The translations under genes and the position numbers were made by a program. A DNA stretch of 64,000 bases, taken from Actinomadura sp. WMMA1423 (GTDB taxonomy: Bacteria > Actinomycetota > Actinomycetes > Streptosporangiales > Streptosporangiaceae). Positions 27,041 to 34,955 of the stretch are shown here, one piece after another (the stretch's first letter is position 1; each line of letters starts with the position of its first letter). Where the stretch lies: positions 1,798,001-1,862,000 of the forward strand of contig NZ_CP041244.1 in the NCBI RefSeq assembly GCF_006547145.1, read 5' to 3'. The notes under the pieces are model-generated. The model ran no database searches. It saw only the letters and a program-made list of their open reading frames with translations, and had not been told where the DNA came from.

Positions 27041-27530
27041 CCGCCCTCGAAGCGGACCGAAACCCACATTCGCTGTCCTAATGGTCAGGCAGGTCTTACC
27101 CTACGGGTAGAGCACCTGGCGCTTGAAGGTAAGCCCACAGGGCCTCGGGGAGTGCCTTGGCCCACACCCGCCACACTTCGCCCGCGCGCGGCTCGACCTC
27201 CGGCGATGCGAAGTGACGCCCGCCGCACCGGCCCCGTTGACACCCGATCAATGTGACTTACCTCACATAACCGATATAAAACGGCGCTCCCGGCGCCGCG
27301 CCGAAACGTTAAGGTTGCATTCAGGAAGCATGCTCGCAACATCTCCGGCGCATCCGGCAGTACCGCCTGCGTATCACGGGGAAACGCGGATCGCGGCCCG
27401 CATCAAGACCGCGGAAATTGCACCCGAATTGGGAAAGCATTTAATCATACCCAGTAGTAGGCGAGGCTAAACATCTCGCCGATAACAATCCTCTGCGATC
27501 ATCGCGCGAGATTCGCTAAGTTGCCTGGAC
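27041..27530 (+). promoter_or_regulatory. ectABCD upstream region
   Basis: About 490 bp without a credible gene, locally much more AT-rich than its surroundings. It contains a possible structured stretch (CTTACC at 27095-27100 pairing with GGTAAG at 27128-27133), a CRP-type palindrome (27251-27268), a TATAAA box (27275-27280) with TGTGAC 17 bp upstream, a stem GGCGAG/CTCGCC (27460-27480), and TAAGTT 8 nt before the ectA ATG. The ectA start has no ribosome-binding site, so a leaderless transcript from the proximal box is possible alongside a longer one. Confidence 0.5.
27251..27268. promoter_or_regulatory. CRP/FNR-type palindrome upstream of ectA
   Basis: ATGTGA-CTTACC-TCACAT contains TGTGA-N6-TCACA, the classical CRP half-site arrangement, and overlaps the -35 position of a promoter with TATAAA at 27275-27280. 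Binding by a Crp-family protein is inference. Confidence 0.55.
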
Positions 27531-28079
27531 ATGGCAGCGCAACCCCTGGAATCACCGACCCGACGCCCCGAGAAGAACGAGACGAACGCGGAAGTGCTAC
27601 TCCAGGAGCCGAGCCTCGCCGATGGACCCGCGCTTTGGCGGCTCGCCCGGGACTCAAAGGTCCTGGACGTCAACTCGCCGTACAGCTACGCGCTCTGGTG
27701 CCGCGATTTCGCGGACACCTCGGTCGTCGCGCGCGACGACGCGGGCCCCTGCGGCTTCATCACCGGCTACGTCCGCCCGTCCCGTCCGGACACGTTCTTC
27801 GTGTGGCAGGTCGCGGTCGACCGCGACCACCGAGGCATGGGCCTCGCCCGCCGCATGCTCGACCACCTGGCCGACCGGCTCGCCCCGAGGGGGCACCGGT
27901 TCATGGAGGCCACGGTCACACCGGACAACGCCGCCTCCACCGCGATGTTCGAATCCTTCGCCAGGGCCCGCGGGTGCGAGCTCGCCCGCAGCCCGCTGTT
28001 CGCCGCGGAGCACTTCCCCGAGGGGGGACACGAGCCCGAGGTGCTCTTCAGGATCGGCCCGGTCACCGCCGCGAACTGA
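27531..28079 (+). CDS. ectA: L-2,4-diaminobutyrate acetyltransferase
   Basis: A 182-residue GNAT enzyme that acetylates the gamma-amino group of diaminobutyrate, the second step of ectoine synthesis. The acetyl-CoA loop is seen in VAVDRDHRGMGLARRML, preceded by FFVWQVAV, and the substrate region VLDVNSPYSYALWCRDF is typical of EctA. The first 20 residues are a polar tail. No ribosome-binding site precedes the ATG. It leads the ectABCD cluster, the main osmo- and thermo-protectant pathway of soil actinomycetes. Confidence 0.95.
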   Translation: MAAQPLESPTRRPEKNETNAEVLLQEPSLADGPALWRLARDSKVLDVNSPYSYALWCRDFADTSVVARDDAGPCGFITGYVRPSRPDTFFVWQVAVDRDHRGMGLARRMLDHLADRLAPRGHRFMEATVTPDNAASTAMFESFARARGCELARSPLFAAEHFPEGGHEPEVLFRIGPVTAAN

Positions 28080-28132
28080 CCCCCTCACCACGCCCCCCAC
28101 CCGCTCCTCTCCGACACTGCCTGGAGGCAGAC

Positions 28133-29395
28133 ATGGACGTCTTCGACCGCCTGGAATCGGAAGTCCGCGGCTACTGCAGAAGCTGGCCCACGGTGTTCAC
28201 CACGGCACAGGGCAGCCACATGATCGACGAGAACGGCAAGGCCTACCTCGATTTCTTCGCCGGGGCCGGGACGCTCAACTACGGGCACAACAACCCGCAG
28301 CTGAAACAGCGGCTGCTGGATTACCTCGCCGGCGACTCCGTGGTCCACGGCCTCGACATGTACACCTCGGCCAAGCGGGAGTTCCTGGAACGCTTCAACG
28401 AGTACGTCCTGAAGCCCCGCGGCCTCGACTACAAGGTCCAGTTCCCCGGTCCCGCGGGCAACAACTCGGTCGAGGCCGCGCTGAAACTGGCGCGCAAGTA
28501 CACCGGCCGCGAGACCGTCGTCAGCTTCACCAACGCCTTTCACGGGATGACGCTGGGCGCGCTCGCTGTGACCGGCAATTCGATGAAGCGCACCGGCGCG
28601 GGCGTGCCGCTCGGGCACGGCGTCGCGATGCCCTACGACAACTACCTCGACGGCCGGACGCCCGACTTCCTGCTGTTCGAGACGATGCTGGACGACAGCG
28701 GCAGCGGCCTCGACAAGCCCGCCGCCGTCATCGTGGAGACCGTGCAGGGCGAGGGCGGCATCAACGTGGCCACCGCCGAGTGGCTGCGCGGCCTGCAGGA
28801 CCTGTGCCGCCGGCACGACATCCTCCTCATCGTCGACGACGTGCAGATGGGGTGCGGCCGCACCGGGCCGTTCTTCAGCTTCGAGGAGGCGGGGATCACC
28901 CCGGACATCGTCTGCCTGTCCAAGTCCCTCAGCGGCTACGGGCTGCCCTTCGCCATCACGCTGATGAAGCGCGAGCTGGACGTGTGGGACCCGGGAGAGC
29001 ACAACGGCACCTTCCGCGGCTTCAACCCCGCGTTCGTCACCGCCGTCGGCGCGCTGGAGGACTACTGGACCGGCGACGACTTCGAGAAGCAGACCCTCGC
29101 CAAGGGCCAGCAGGTCCAGGCGGCGCTGAACGAGATCGCCATCGCGCACGCCGGCGACGTCGACTCCGTCCGCGGCCGCGGCCTGGCGTGGGGCCTGGTG
29201 ATGAAGGACCCGGAGACCGCGCCGAAGGTGTGCGGCGAGGCGTTCGCCCGCGGGCTGCTCATGGAGACCTCCGGTCCCGAGGGCGAGGTCGTCAAGCTGC
29301 TGCCGCCGCTGACCACCACGGAGTCCGAGCTGGCCACCGGCCTGGAGATCATCGCCGACTCGGTGGAGGCCGTCCGCCAGAAGGTCACCGCCTGA
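28133..29395 (+). CDS. ectB: Diaminobutyrate-2-oxoglutarate transaminase
   Basis: A 420-residue class III PLP aminotransferase making diaminobutyrate from aspartate semialdehyde and glutamate, the first committed step to ectoine. Family marks: FFAGAGTLNYGHNNP, GPAGNNSVEAALKLAR, NAFHGMTLGAL, the PLP Asp in IVDDVQMGCGRTG and the Schiff-base Lys in CLSKSLSGYG. ATG at 28133 has GGAGG 7-8 nt upstream. It is 53 bp after ectA, 33 bp before ectC. Confidence 0.96.
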   Translation: MDVFDRLESEVRGYCRSWPTVFTTAQGSHMIDENGKAYLDFFAGAGTLNYGHNNPQLKQRLLDYLAGDSVVHGLDMYTSAKREFLERFNEYVLKPRGLDYKVQFPGPAGNNSVEAALKLARKYTGRETVVSFTNAFHGMTLGALAVTGNSMKRTGAGVPLGHGVAMPYDNYLDGRTPDFLLFETMLDDSGSGLDKPAAVIVETVQGEGGINVATAEWLRGLQDLCRRHDILLIVDDVQMGCGRTGPFFSFEEAGITPDIVCLSKSLSGYGLPFAITLMKRELDVWDPGEHNGTFRGFNPAFVTAVGALEDYWTGDDFEKQTLAKGQQVQAALNEIAIAHAGDVDSVRGRGLAWGLVMKDPETAPKVCGEAFARGLLMETSGPEGEVVKLLPPLTTTESELATGLEIIADSVEAVRQKVTA

Positions 29396-29428
29396 GCCGG
29401 CCGGCACCGACAGAGCAAAGGAGTCTCA

Positions 29429-29824
29429 ATGATCGTTCGTTCCCTCGGGGAGATCATCGGCACGGAGCGCGACGTGCAGGCGCCGACCTGGTGCAGCCGC
29501 CGCTTCGTGCTGGCCAAAGAGGGCGTCGGGTTCTCGCTGCACGAGACGATCCTGTACGCGGGGACCGAGACGAAGATGTGGTACGCCAACCACATCGAGG
29601 CCGTGTACTGCGTCGAGGGCCAGGGCGAGCTGACCAACGACGAGACGGGCGAGAAGCACAAGATCGAGCCGGGCGTGATGTACCTGCTCGACGGCCACGA
29701 GCACCACACGCTGCGCGCACACACCGACGTGCGGACCGTCTGCGTGTTCAACCCGCCCTGCACCGGCCGGGAGGTCCATGACGAGAACGGCGTGTACCCG
29801 CTGCTGACCGAGGAGGACGCATGA
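29429..29824 (+). CDS. ectC: L-ectoine synthase
   Basis: A 131-residue cupin that cyclises N-gamma-acetyldiaminobutyrate to ectoine. It starts [16 protein letters not shown] as usual, has [20 protein letters not shown] with the metal-binding Glu and Tyr of EctC, and [16 protein letters not shown] with the conserved His. AAAGGAG lies 7-8 nt upstream. The stop overlaps the ectD start as ATGA. Confidence 0.97.
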   Translation: MIVRSLGEIIGTERDVQAPTWCSRRFVLAKEGVGFSLHETILYAGTETKMWYANHIEAVYCVEGQGELTNDETGEKHKIEPGVMYLLDGHEHHTLRAHTDVRTVCVFNPPCTGREVHDENGVYPLLTEEDA

Positions 29825-30774
29825 GCATCATCGAGTCCCATCCGACCATCGACGACGCCTACCCCACCCGGAAGGCCGCCGAGGCCGCGCTGCTGTACCG
29901 CCAGGACCCGGTCGTCTACGGCGCGCCGGAGGACGGCCCCATCGACGGCGCCACCCTGGAGTCCTTCGAAGCGAACGGTTTCCTGTCGGTCGACCAGCTG
30001 ATCGCGCCGGAGGAGGTGGAGGACTACCGCGCCGAGCTGCGCCGCCTGTCGGCCGACCCGCAGATCCTGGCCGACGAGCGCACGGTCACCGAGCGCGGCT
30101 CGGACGAGGTCCGCTCCATCTTCGAGGTGCACAAGATCAGCGACGTGTTCGCCGAGCTCGTCCGCGACCCCCGGGTCGTCGACCGGGCCAGGCAGATCCT
30201 CGGCTCCGAGGTTTACGTGCACCAGAGTCGGGTCAACTACAAGCCAGGTTTCACAGGCAAGGACTTCTACTGGCACTCGGACTTCGAGACCTGGCACGCG
30301 GAGGACGGCATGCCCCGGATGCGCGCGGTGAGCATCTCCATCGCGCTCACCGAGAATTTCGTGCACAATGGCGGGCTAATGATCATGCCTGGCTCGCACA
30401 AGACCTTCGTGGCCTGCGTCGGGGAGACCCCGGACGACCACTACAAGGAGTCCCTGCGCGGGCAGGAGATCGGTACGCCCGACCCCAACAGCCTGTCGAT
30501 CCTGGCCGACAAGCACGGGATCGAGCTGTTCACGGGCCCGGCGGGCTCTGCGACCATGTTCGACTGCAACTGCATGCACGGCTCGAACGGGAACATCACC
30601 CCGTTCCCGCGCTCCAACGTGTTCATCGTGTTCAACAGCGTGGAGAACACGTGCGTCGAGCCGTTCTCGGCGCCCGCGCCGCGGCCCTCCTTCATCGGCG
30701 CCCGCGACTTCACTCCCGTCGGGGCCGAGAGCGCCCCGGGAGGCACGCCGGCGGAGGGCACCACCGGCGTCTGA
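29821..30774 (+). CDS. ectD: Ectoine 5-hydroxylase
   Basis: A 317-residue Fe(II)/2-oxoglutarate dioxygenase converting ectoine to 5-hydroxyectoine. The iron triad is present: His-x-Asp in [15 protein letters not shown] and the distal His in NCMHGSNGN; the Arg that binds 2-oxoglutarate is in [12 protein letters not shown]. The signature stretch between [10 protein letters not shown] and [12 protein letters not shown] is intact. The start is coupled to ectC by a 4-bp overlap, so hydroxyectoine synthesis is built into the operon. Confidence 0.96.
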   Translation: MSIIESHPTIDDAYPTRKAAEAALLYRQDPVVYGAPEDGPIDGATLESFEANGFLSVDQLIAPEEVEDYRAELRRLSADPQILADERTVTERGSDEVRSIFEVHKISDVFAELVRDPRVVDRARQILGSEVYVHQSRVNYKPGFTGKDFYWHSDFETWHAEDGMPRMRAVSISIALTENFVHNGGLMIMPGSHKTFVACVGETPDDHYKESLRGQEIGTPDPNSLSILADKHGIELFTGPAGSATMFDCNCMHGSNGNITPFPRSNVFIVFNSVENTCVEPFSAPAPRPSFIGARDFTPVGAESAPGGTPAEGTTGV

Positions 30775-30806
30775 GCCTAACAATTCGATAACCCGACCCC
30801 CGCTCC

Positions 30807-30846
30807 CGCGCCCGTAAAGGGGCCTTTCGGCCTCCTTGCGGGCGCG
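30807..30846 (+). terminator. Hairpin between ectD and the importer genes
   Basis: CGCGCCCG (30807-30814) pairs with CGGGCGCG (30839-30846), enclosing a second stem AAGGGGCC/GGCCTCCTT over TTTC. It ends 25 bp before the next start and could terminate or attenuate read-through into the importer operon. Confidence 0.6.
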
Positions 30847-30871
30847 GAGCACACCTACCAGGAGTTCAACG

Positions 30872-31765
30872 ATGACTTCCTCGAGACGAGACTTCCTCCG
30901 CACCGCCGTGCTGCTGTCCGCCGCGGCGCCCCTCGCGGCGGCGGGCTGCTCCACGACGGATCCGGAGCAGGAGAAGGCCGGCGGCGGCACGCTGCAGAAG
31001 GCCAAGGACTCCGGCGTGATCACGGTCGGGTTCGCGAACGAGGCCCCCTACGGCTACACCGACAAGTCCGGGAAGCTGACCGGCGAGGCCCCCGAGCTCG
31101 CCCGCGCCATCTTCAAGAACCTCGGCATCGACGAGATCAAGGGCGTCCAGGTCGACTTCGGCGGCCTCATCGGCGGGCTCAACGCCAAGCGGTTCGACGC
31201 GATCGCCGCCGGCATGTTCATCACGCCGGAGCGGTGCGCCTCGGCCGCGTTCGCCAACCCCGAGTACGTCGCCAAGAGCGCCTTCATGGTGAAGGAGGGC
31301 AACCCCAAGGGCCTCAAGGCCGCCGAGGACCCCGGCAAGAAGGGCGTCAAGGTCGGCGTGCTCACCGGCGCGGTCGAGGCCGGGTACGCCGAGAAGACGG
31401 GCGTCAAGAAGGGCGACATCAAGACCTTCGCCGACCAGGCGAGCGCCTACGAGGGCCTGAAGGCCGGGCGCATCGACTGCATCTGGCTGACCCGCATCTC
31501 CCTGGCCGACCTGCTGACCAAGCACAAGGGCGAGGGCTTCGAGGTCACCGACGCGTTCACCCCCGTCATCGACGGCAAGGAGCAGCTCGGCGCGGGCGCG
31601 TTCGCGTTCCGCAAGGCCGACTCGGACCTGCTGAACGCCTGGAACGGCGAGCTCGCCAAGCTCCAGCAGGGCAACAAGCTGCTGCCGGTCCTGCAGCCGT
31701 TCGGCTTCACCCAGGCGGAGATGCCCGGCCCGGACGACACCGCCGCCAAGTTCTGCCAGGGCTGA
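30872..31765 (+). CDS. ehuB: Ectoine/hydroxyectoine-type ABC transporter substrate-binding protein
   Basis: A 297-residue family 3 solute-binding protein. The N-terminus has a twin-arginine motif SSRRDFLR followed by a lipobox ending at Cys26 (LAAAGC), so it is probably a Tat-exported lipoprotein. The core has ITVGFANEAPYGY and GVQVDFGGLIGGLNAKRFDAI, like EhuB, which binds ectoine and hydroxyectoine. Four genes for a complete importer follow ectD directly, supporting that substrate; amino-acid specificity is the alternative. CAGGAG precedes the ATG. Confidence 0.85.
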   Translation: MTSSRRDFLRTAVLLSAAAPLAAAGCSTTDPEQEKAGGGTLQKAKDSGVITVGFANEAPYGYTDKSGKLTGEAPELARAIFKNLGIDEIKGVQVDFGGLIGGLNAKRFDAIAAGMFITPERCASAAFANPEYVAKSAFMVKEGNPKGLKAAEDPGKKGVKVGVLTGAVEAGYAEKTGVKKGDIKTFADQASAYEGLKAGRIDCIWLTRISLADLLTKHKGEGFEVTDAFTPVIDGKEQLGAGAFAFRKADSDLLNAWNGELAKLQQGNKLLPVLQPFGFTQAEMPGPDDTAAKFCQG

Positions 31766-31768
31766 CCC

Positions 31769-32485
31769 GTGTCCGAGGTCCTCGACAGCTATCCACAGTG
31801 GCTGGACGGGGCGTGGGTCACCATCAGGCTCACCCTCCTCGGCGGCGCGCTGGCGCTGGTGCTCGCCCTGGTCTTCGGGATGGCGGGCACGTCGCGCCAC
31901 GCGGGGGTGCGCGGCCTCAACCGCGTGTACGTGGAGTTCTTCCGCGGCAACGCCACCCTGGTGCTGCTGTACTGGTTCTTCTACGCCCTCCCCCTGATCG
32001 GCCTCCGGTTCACCACGCTGTTCGCGGCGGTGATGGCGCTCGGCCTGAACGTCGGCGCCTACGGCGCCGAGGTGGTGCGCGGTTCGATCAACGCCGTCCC
32101 CAAGGCCCAGTACGAGGCGACGGTCGCGCTGAACTTCACGCCGTTCCAGCGGATGCGGCGCGTGCTGCTGCCGCAGGCGTTCGCGCTGATGCTGCCCCCG
32201 TTCGGCAACCTGATCATCGAGCTGATGAAGGGCACGGCCATCGTGTCCCTGGTCGGCCTGGTCGACCTGACCCGCGTCTCCAAGAACATCCAGGGCAGCA
32301 CCGGCCAGACCGTCGCCGCGTTCACGGTCGTGCTCGTCCTGTACTTCGTGATCGCACAGGTCCTGCAGCTGTTCGTCCGCTACGCCGAGCGGCGCGTGGA
32401 CCGGATGCTGGGCCGCAGGCTGCCGGCTGAGCCGTCCCTCGGGACCATCTCCGCCGGCGCGCCCGGGGCGGGGGTGAGCGCCTGA
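31769..32485 (+). CDS. ehuC: Ectoine/hydroxyectoine-type ABC transporter permease
   Basis: A 238-residue permease of the His/Glu/Gln (HAAT) family, with about five helices and the EAA loop QYEATVALNFTPFQRMRRVLLPQ. It starts with GTG 3 bp after the ehuB stop, and its own stop overlaps the next start as TGATG. It pairs with the following permease to form the membrane channel. Confidence 0.85.
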   Translation: MSEVLDSYPQWLDGAWVTIRLTLLGGALALVLALVFGMAGTSRHAGVRGLNRVYVEFFRGNATLVLLYWFFYALPLIGLRFTTLFAAVMALGLNVGAYGAEVVRGSINAVPKAQYEATVALNFTPFQRMRRVLLPQAFALMLPPFGNLIIELMKGTAIVSLVGLVDLTRVSKNIQGSTGQTVAAFTVVLVLYFVIAQVLQLFVRYAERRVDRMLGRRLPAEPSLGTISAGAPGAGVSA

Positions 32486-33138
32486 TGAGCTGGGACTGGC
32501 ACTACTCCGGCGAGATCCTGCCCGACCTGCTGGACGGGCTGCGCTACACGCTGGTCGCGACGCTGCTCGGCTACGTGATCGCCCTGGTCCTCGGCCTGGT
32601 GTGGACGCTGCTGCGCCGCTCGCCGAGCCGGGTCTTCAACCAGGTGATCCGGTGGATCACCGAGTTCATCCGGTCCACGCCGCTGATCCCGCAGCTGTAC
32701 TTCGTGTTCTTCGTGCTGCCCGCGTGGGGCATCACCATCGGGTCCCTCACCGCGGGCACCATCACGCTCGGGATCCACTACTCGACCTACACGGCCGAGG
32801 TGTACCGGGCCGGGATCGCCGACGTCCCCAAGGGGCAGTGGGAGGCGTGCACCGCGCTGAACCTGCCGCGCTCGCGGGTGTGGCTGGACGTGGTCCTGCC
32901 GCAGGCGATCCGGCGGGTGATCCCGACGCTCGGCAACTACCTGATCGCGATGTTCAAGGACTCGCCGATGCTGCTGGCGATCAACGTCGCGGAGCTGCTG
33001 TTCTCGGCCTACCAGGTCGGGTCCAGGACCCTGCAGTTCCTGGAGCCGATCACCATGGTCGGTCTGTTGTTCGTCGTGGTCAGCGTCATATCCTCGATAC
33101 TCGTCCGCCGCTTGGAGAGGCGTTATGCCACCAACTAA
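32485..33138 (+). CDS. ehuD: Ectoine/hydroxyectoine-type ABC transporter permease
   Basis: A 217-residue HAAT permease, about five helices, EAA loop QWEACTALNLPRSRVWLDVVLPQ. It is the second half of the heterodimeric channel. Overlaps on both sides (1 bp with ehuC, 14 bp with ehuA) indicate coupled translation. Confidence 0.85.
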   Translation: MSWDWHYSGEILPDLLDGLRYTLVATLLGYVIALVLGLVWTLLRRSPSRVFNQVIRWITEFIRSTPLIPQLYFVFFVLPAWGITIGSLTAGTITLGIHYSTYTAEVYRAGIADVPKGQWEACTALNLPRSRVWLDVVLPQAIRRVIPTLGNYLIAMFKDSPMLLAINVAELLFSAYQVGSRTLQFLEPITMVGLLFVVVSVISSILVRRLERRYATN

Positions 33139-34066
33139 CACCGACGAAATCGACTCCGGGGGCGTGGCGGACCGCCCGTCCTCGGACGCCGCCGCGCAGG
33201 CCCCCTCCGCCCAGGAGGCGGACGCCGGCGCGGGCGTCTCCACGCGCGAGGGCGCCGTCGCGGAGGCCGAGCCGTCCGCCGCGCTGCCGCGCGGCGAGGC
33301 GCCGGGCATCCGCTTCGAGAAGGTGGTCAAGCGGTTCGGCTCCAACGTCGTGCTCCGCGAGCTGGACTTCACCGTCGCGCCCGGCGAGCGGGTGACGCTC
33401 ATCGGGCCGAGCGGGTCCGGCAAGACCACGATCCTGCGGCTGCTGATGACCCTGGAGACCCTCGACGAGGGCCTGATCTGGATCGGCGACGAGACGCTGT
33501 GGCACATGGACCGCGGCGGCAAGCGCGTCCCGGCGAACCAGAAGCACCTGCACGAGATGCGCAAGCAGGTCGGCATGGTGTTCCAGCAGTTCAACCTGTT
33601 CCCGAACATGAACGTGCTGCGCAACCTCACCGAGGGGCCGGTGCGCGTGCTCGGGGTGTCCAAGGACGAGGCGGTCGAGCGCGCCCGCGGCCTGCTGGAC
33701 ATGGTCGGCCTTTCGGACAAGGAGAGCGCGCACCCCACCCAGCTGTCGGGCGGCCAGCAGCAGCGGGTGGCGATCGCGCGGGCGCTCGCCATGCAGCCGA
33801 GGGTGCTGCTGCTGGACGAGGTCACCTCGGCGCTCGACCCCGAGCTGGTCGTCGGCGTCCAGGACCTGCTGCGCGACATCGCCCGGCAGAGCGACCTGAC
33901 CATGCTCTGCGTCACCCACGAGATGGCCTTCGCCAAGGACATCTCCGACCGGGTCCTGATGTTCGACCAGGGCCAGATCGTCGAGGAGGGACCCCCGGAC
34001 CAGATCTTCGGCGAGCCGTCCGAGCAGCGCACCCGCGACTTCCTGCAGGCCGTCCTCGCCTCCTGA
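33125..34066 (+). CDS. ehuA: Ectoine/hydroxyectoine-type ABC transporter ATP-binding protein
   Basis: A 313-residue ABC ATPase with Walker A GPSGSGKTT, Q-loop MVFQQFNLFPNM, signature LSGGQQQR, Walker B VLLLDEVTSALDPE and switch His in CVTHEM. It carries a 60-residue Ala/Glu-rich low-complexity N-terminus before the usual start (IRFEKVVKRFG), which is unusual for EhuA-like proteins. The start overlaps ehuD by 14 bp. A long terminator follows. Confidence 0.87.
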   Translation: MPPTNTDEIDSGGVADRPSSDAAAQAPSAQEADAGAGVSTREGAVAEAEPSAALPRGEAPGIRFEKVVKRFGSNVVLRELDFTVAPGERVTLIGPSGSGKTTILRLLMTLETLDEGLIWIGDETLWHMDRGGKRVPANQKHLHEMRKQVGMVFQQFNLFPNMNVLRNLTEGPVRVLGVSKDEAVERARGLLDMVGLSDKESAHPTQLSGGQQQRVAIARALAMQPRVLLLDEVTSALDPELVVGVQDLLRDIARQSDLTMLCVTHEMAFAKDISDRVLMFDQGQIVEEGPPDQIFGEPSEQRTRDFLQAVLAS

Positions 34067-34093
34067 CCGGACCGGGGACCCGCGTCCCCGCGC

Positions 34094-34131
34094 GTCGCCC
34101 GCGTCCCCGTCGCCCCGGGGACGCGGGCGAC
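34094..34131 (+). terminator. Terminator of the ect-ehu region
   Basis: A perfect 15-bp stem, GTCGCCCGCGTCCCC (34094-34108) with its complement (34117-34131), 8-nt loop, followed by TCTCGTT. Confidence 0.85.
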
Positions 34132-34160
34132 TCTCGTTCCGGCGGGTGCCCCGGCCCCGT

Positions 34161-34220
34161 GCCAGGCGACGCCGTGTCAGGCGACCCCGCGTCAGACGAC
34201 CCCGTGTCAGGCGACGCCGG
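34161..34220. repeat. 15-bp tandem repeat at the 3' end of the HD-domain gene
   Basis: Four imperfect units of the type GTCAGGCGACCCCGT (34161-34175, 34176-34190, 34191-34205, 34206-34220). The last unit contains the HD gene's stop codon and final codons; the others lie beyond it. Confidence 0.8.
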
Positions 34221-34860
34221 GCCAGGCCGCCGCCATGAGGTCGCCCCAGGCGGGGACCGCGGGGCCGATGCCGTGCTGGCGGGCGATCTCGGCGGGCAGC
34301 GTGCCGAAGGGCGCCTTGGCCGGGTTCCTTGCGATCTGTTCGAGGACGGGCAGGGCGAGGCCGCAGTCCCGCTCCAGTCGCGGGAAGGCGGCGTGGACCC
34401 GGTCGGCGAGGCCTTCGGGGAGGGCCCCGGCGCCCTGGCCGGTGATGTCGACGCTGGTCCCGGCGTGGGTGAGGGCGATCTCGGGCCGCATCCGGTGGGC
34501 GATGCCGGTGCTGCTGTGCAGCGCGATCGCCTCCCAAACGAGACGCGTTCGCGCGTCGTCCAGGCCGCGCCCGCTCACGAACTCGGCGGCGGCGTCCGCG
34601 CCGTCCACCTCGAAGCGCTGGCCGCCGTCGCCCCGCTCGGTCAGGCCCAGGTCGTGCAGGACGCTCGCCAGGAACAGCACCTCGTCGTCGTAGCCGTCGG
34701 CAGGGCGGAGGCCGCGGCCCTCCCCCAGCGCACGGCCGAACAGGTAGGTGCGGACGCTGTGGTTGGCGAGCGCCACCGTCTCCGCGGCGAACACCAGGTC
34801 GTACGCCTCTCGGGCAAGGTCGGTGTCAGGGAGGGAGAACTCGGCGAAGGCATCGGTCAT
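34207..34860 (-). CDS. HD-domain metal-dependent hydrolase
   Basis: A 217-residue HD-superfamily protein: a first His in ALANHSVRTYLFG, the HD pair in LASVLHDLGLTERG and a later His in EAIALHSSTGIAH that would complete the metal site. It resembles the small HD proteins annotated as cyanamide hydratase-like, but the substrate is unknown. It is divergent from the GlxA-type regulator with 95 bp between the starts, so that regulator may control it. A tandem repeat runs over its 3' end. Confidence 0.75.
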   Translation of the reverse strand: MTDAFAEFSLPDTDLAREAYDLVFAAETVALANHSVRTYLFGRALGEGRGLRPADGYDDEVLFLASVLHDLGLTERGDGGQRFEVDGADAAAEFVSGRGLDDARTRLVWEAIALHSSTGIAHRMRPEIALTHAGTSVDITGQGAGALPEGLADRVHAAFPRLERDCGLALPVLEQIARNPAKAPFGTLPAEIARQHGIGPAVPAWGDLMAAAWPGVA

Positions 34861-34955
34861 CGGGACTCCTCGGTCGGCAGGTCGTCCTCGATCGTCCGCC
34901 GGCCGGTCCGGAGGCGGCCAGTGGCCGGAATGCCGGGATGCGCTACGTTCTGGCC

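Noticed and set aside
27041..27200. Possible tRNA in the ect upstream region.
   Set aside because: No acceptor stem, T-loop GTTCGA-type sequence or anticodon arm could be aligned.
27237..27280. TTGACA (27237-27242) and TATAAA (27275-27280) as one promoter.
   Set aside because: The spacer is 32 bp; a -35 at 27252-27257 with 17-bp spacing fits TATAAA better.
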